From Desulfobacteraceae bacterium 4572_35.2 (GTDB taxonomy: Bacteria; Desulfobacterota; Desulfuromonadia; Desulfuromonadales; Desulfuromonadaceae): a stretch of 34,693 nt of DNA. Both the position numbers and the translations under genes were made by a program. The stretch covers positions 1-34,693 of the forward strand of contig NBLY01000005.1 of assembly GCA_002084665.1 (NCBI GenBank), in the 5' to 3' direction. Positions 32,578 through 34,693 of this stretch are shown one piece after another (within the stretch, counting starts at the first letter, position 1; the number at the start of each line of letters is the position of its first letter). The notes under the pieces are model-generated. The model was not told where the DNA came from, searched no databases, and was given only the letters and a program-made list of their open reading frames with translations.

Positions 32578-34266
32578 ATGTCGGTTCTATTAAGCCAGAA
32601 GCTGATATTTGGGTTGATGGGTGGTCTTGGTATGTTCCTTTTTGGCATGAAAATCATGTCGGAGGGGCTACAAAAGATCGCTGGCGACCGGATGCGTAAG
32701 ATACTTGCAGCTCTAACGAATAATCGTTACATGGCTGCTTTTGTTGGTTTAGCGGTTACGGCAATCATTCAATCTTCCAGTGCGACAACTGTTATGGTTG
32801 TCGGCTTTGTTAATGCCGGACTGATGTCGTTGATTCAGGCCATTGGTGTCGTTCTTGGTGCCAACGTCGGAACGACGGTTACCGCCCAATTGATCGCTTT
32901 CAAAGTCACCAAATTTGCTTTGCCCGCCATTGGTATTGGCGTTGGCTTAAAGCTGTTCTCGAAGCGTAAAGATTGGGTTTATATCGGCGAAATCATCCTT
33001 GGCTTTGGTATTTTGTTCTATGGCCTGTCGGTGATGAAAACTGCCTTTGACCCGGTCAAGGCAAGCAGTGAATTCCGCCATATCTTCATTCTGGTTGGCG
33101 ATAACCATCTTCTTGCTGTCGCTGTCGGTGCGTTGCTAACTGTTATTGTTCAGAGCAGTAGTGCCACCATCGGAATCACCCTTGCCTTAGCAACAAGTGG
33201 TCTGGTGAGCTTTGAGGGCAGTATGGCTCTGATCTTAGGTGAAAACATTGGTACAACCATTACGGCAAACCTTGCCGCTGTCGGTACCAATATTGCGGCG
33301 CGTCGTACCGCTTTCTCCCACTTTTTGTTTAATTTCCTCGGTGTGGCCTACATGCTGGTGTTTTTCCCGTATTTTATTCAGTTTATCGCATGGTTGACAC
33401 CCGGCGATGCCGACTTTGTTGTCACCACTCAACAGCAGGCAACTGCTCTTGGTGTCTCTATTGGTGACAAGCCTTATATCGCTAGGCACATTGCTAATAC
33501 TCATACGTTGTTTAATATTCTGAATGTTATTATCTTTTTACCGATTATTGGTTTGCTGGCCAAGCTTTCTACTCGAATCATTCAAGGTGAAGATACAGAG
33601 ATTGAATACCATTTAAAATTCATTGATAGTCGAGTCCTCAATACGCCGCCATTAGCATTAAGTCAGGCGCGCGCGGAAGCCAACCGCATGGCTTTAATTT
33701 GTGTCGAATGTTTGGATGATACGTTAAAGTTTATCCAAACGAAAGACACGCGGTTACTTGATGGCTTGAATAAAAAAGAGGATTTGATTGATCTTCTGCA
33801 ACGCGAGATTCTCGACTTTCTTGTTGCTGTTTCGCAGCGGCCCATTTCTCAGGAAGTTTCCAAGGAGATCTCCTCATTAATGCATATAGTCAATGACCTC
33901 GAAAAGGTTGGCGACCATTGCGAAAATTTATGGGAGCTTGGTGAACGTAAAATTGATCAAAAAATCAAGTTTTCAGCTATGGCCAATGGTGAATTTGAAG
34001 ATCTAGCTGGGAAAACTCGCGCTTTTCTTTCCTTTACTCAATCAGCTTTAGAACGACAAGATGTTAGCATTCAGGAAAAAGCTCAATTCATGGAGAATCA
34101 GATTGATGCTTTGGAAGAGAGTCTCCGCCTCAATCATATCTCACGCTTGAATACTGGTGAATGTTCTGTGACGCCAGGTTTGATTTTTATTGATATGTTA
34201 CACAATTGTGAAAAAATTGGTGACCATACTCATAGTGTTGTACGAGCTATTTTAGGTAAAAAATAA
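32578..34266 (+). CDS. Na+/phosphate cotransporter (NptA/YjbB family) with PhoU-like domain
   Basis: 562 residues. Two inverted membrane repeats each carry the QSSSAT signature of the NaPi-II family: AIIQSSSATTVMVVGF near residue 62 and VIVQSSSATIGITLAL near 185. GANVGTTVTA and GENIGTTITA are the paired motifs after them. The C-terminal 200 residues are helical and PhoU-like (IVNDLEKVGDHCENL, HNCEKIGDHTHSVV), as in bacterial Na/Pi symporters. Likely imports or exports phosphate with sodium. GGGAGG six bases before ATG. Not part of the biosynthetic operon. Confidence 0.92.
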   Translation: MSVLLSQKLIFGLMGGLGMFLFGMKIMSEGLQKIAGDRMRKILAALTNNRYMAAFVGLAVTAIIQSSSATTVMVVGFVNAGLMSLIQAIGVVLGANVGTTVTAQLIAFKVTKFALPAIGIGVGLKLFSKRKDWVYIGEIILGFGILFYGLSVMKTAFDPVKASSEFRHIFILVGDNHLLAVAVGALLTVIVQSSSATIGITLALATSGLVSFEGSMALILGENIGTTITANLAAVGTNIAARRTAFSHFLFNFLGVAYMLVFFPYFIQFIAWLTPGDADFVVTTQQQATALGVSIGDKPYIARHIANTHTLFNILNVIIFLPIIGLLAKLSTRIIQGEDTEIEYHLKFIDSRVLNTPPLALSQARAEANRMALICVECLDDTLKFIQTKDTRLLDGLNKKEDLIDLLQREILDFLVAVSQRPISQEVSKEISSLMHIVNDLEKVGDHCENLWELGERKIDQKIKFSAMANGEFEDLAGKTRAFLSFTQSALERQDVSIQEKAQFMENQIDALEESLRLNHISRLNTGECSVTPGLIFIDMLHNCEKIGDHTHSVVRAILGKK

Positions 34267-34394
34267 ATTTAGCTATTTATCGTAATGATTAGTTACGGCC
34301 TCATGAGCTGAGGTGCTACTACATATTCGGGTTGATGGTTTCTTCAGATTTTTGATAGTAAATCTTAGCGCATTTAAAATATTGAGAGGTATTG

Positions 34395-34693
34395 ATGAGT
34401 AAAGAGATCATGTCAGGTAATGAAGCGATTGCGCGTGGGGCTTTTGAGGCAGGGGTTAAGGTTGCTGTTGCTTATCCCGGCACGCCAAGTACTGAAATCT
34501 TAGAAAACACCCGTAATTATAACAGTATTGATTCATCGTGGGCACCAAACGAGAAGGTGGCCTTAGAGGTTGGCATTGGTGCCTGCTTTGGTGGTGCTCG
34601 TAGCTTAGTGACGATGAAACATGTTGGAGTTAATGTTGCTGCGGATCCTCTTTTTACCTTGTCTTATACTGGCGTTCGTGCCGGCTTAGTACT
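34395..34693 (+). CDS. iorA: Indolepyruvate:ferredoxin oxidoreductase alpha subunit, 3' cut by window end
   Basis: First 99 residues of the large subunit. MSGNEAIARGAFEAGVKVAVAYPGTPSTEI, PNEKVALEVGIGACFGGARSLVTMKHVGVNVAADP and the pyrimidine-binding-domain pattern are typical of IorA. The enzyme oxidatively decarboxylates aryl pyruvates (from Phe, Tyr, Trp) to aryl-acetyl-CoA with ferredoxin, using thiamine diphosphate. Found in anaerobes, which supports the suggested host. GAGAGG lies five bases before ATG 34395. Confidence 0.85.
   Translation, partial: MSKEIMSGNEAIARGAFEAGVKVAVAYPGTPSTEILENTRNYNSIDSSWAPNEKVALEVGIGACFGGARSLVTMKHVGVNVAADPLFTLSYTGVRAGLV

Noticed and set aside
32397-32699. 100-residue ORF upstream of the Na/Pi cotransporter
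   Set aside because: It overlaps the start of the cotransporter in another frame, lacks a ribosome site and shows no domain.
1-34693. tRNA or rRNA genes
   Set aside because: I found no tRNA-like TTC-loop/acceptor pattern and no rRNA segments in the intergenic gaps.

Overview
Kind of organism: all real genes lie on the + strand, at moderate GC with clear Shine-Dalgarno sites. The right edge carries a Na/Pi cotransporter and the start of indolepyruvate:ferredoxin oxidoreductase subunit A. Together with cobalamin-type radical SAM enzymes this suggests an anaerobic Gram-negative bacterium. A Desulfuromonadales or related (former Deltaproteobacteria) lineage is my best guess from gene content only. 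A LolA-like protein, an MMPL exporter and lipoprotein genes show an outer membrane.

Layout. (1) 1-1.1 kb: an integron-type tyrosine recombinase with an internal deletion, followed by an attC-like hairpin. (2) 1.1-16.4 kb: one near-continuous operon for an aryl-polyene/flexirubin-type type II PKS. It holds a broken ketoreductase (FabG-like), a broken FabB-like ketosynthase, a CrtI-like FAD oxidoreductase, KS, ACP, PlsC-like acyltransferase, PaaK-like adenylating ligase, a tyrosine-ammonia-lyase-type MIO enzyme, hotdog dehydratase, LolA-like carrier, MMPL exporter, DUF3261-like lipoprotein, second hotdog dehydratase, 4HBT thioesterase, KS, and a KS N-terminal-only protein. (3) 16.4-17.3 kb: an AT-richer BRO-family gene. 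(4) 17.5-23.7 kb: three consecutive radical SAM proteins, then a GT2-DUF2062 glycosyltransferase and an LpxL-like acyltransferase, all overlapping or abutting. (5) 23.9-25.8 kb: an AT-rich Septu-like ATPase-HNH defence gene with a damaged 3' end and tandem duplications behind it. (6) 26.1-32.3 kb: a second lipid/PKS operon with ACP, KS, a Cys-less KS (chain-length-factor-like), an unknown HTH-like protein, a BtrH-like acyltransferase, a damaged ABC-2 exporter and a third ACP. (7) 32.6 kb to the end: housekeeping Na/Pi cotransporter and iorA (cut by the window).

How it may work together (inference): tyrosine is deaminated to 4-coumarate, which the PaaK-like ligase activates and an ACP receives. 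KS, KR and hotdog dehydratases build a conjugated aryl polyene. Acyltransferases, a glycosyltransferase and the LolA/MMPL/lipoprotein set attach it to a lipid and move it to the outer membrane. Three radical SAM enzymes, a CrtI-like oxidoreductase and a second KS/CLF/ACP set with a BtrH-type transferase and ABC exporter are added. This mix combines aryl-polyene parts with the KS + ACP + radical SAM + phytoene-desaturase-like content proposed for ladderane-type clusters, so the product may be a modified or two-part polyene lipid.

A second theme is damage. At least six genes (integrase, FabG-like, FabB-like KS, Septu HNH domain, ABC ATPase, ABC permease) lack internal stretches or change frame at points where the family sequence is conserved, and two exact short tandem duplications lie near one of them. 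Either the cluster is decaying through short deletions and duplications, or the assembly has recurrent indel errors; read mapping would decide.
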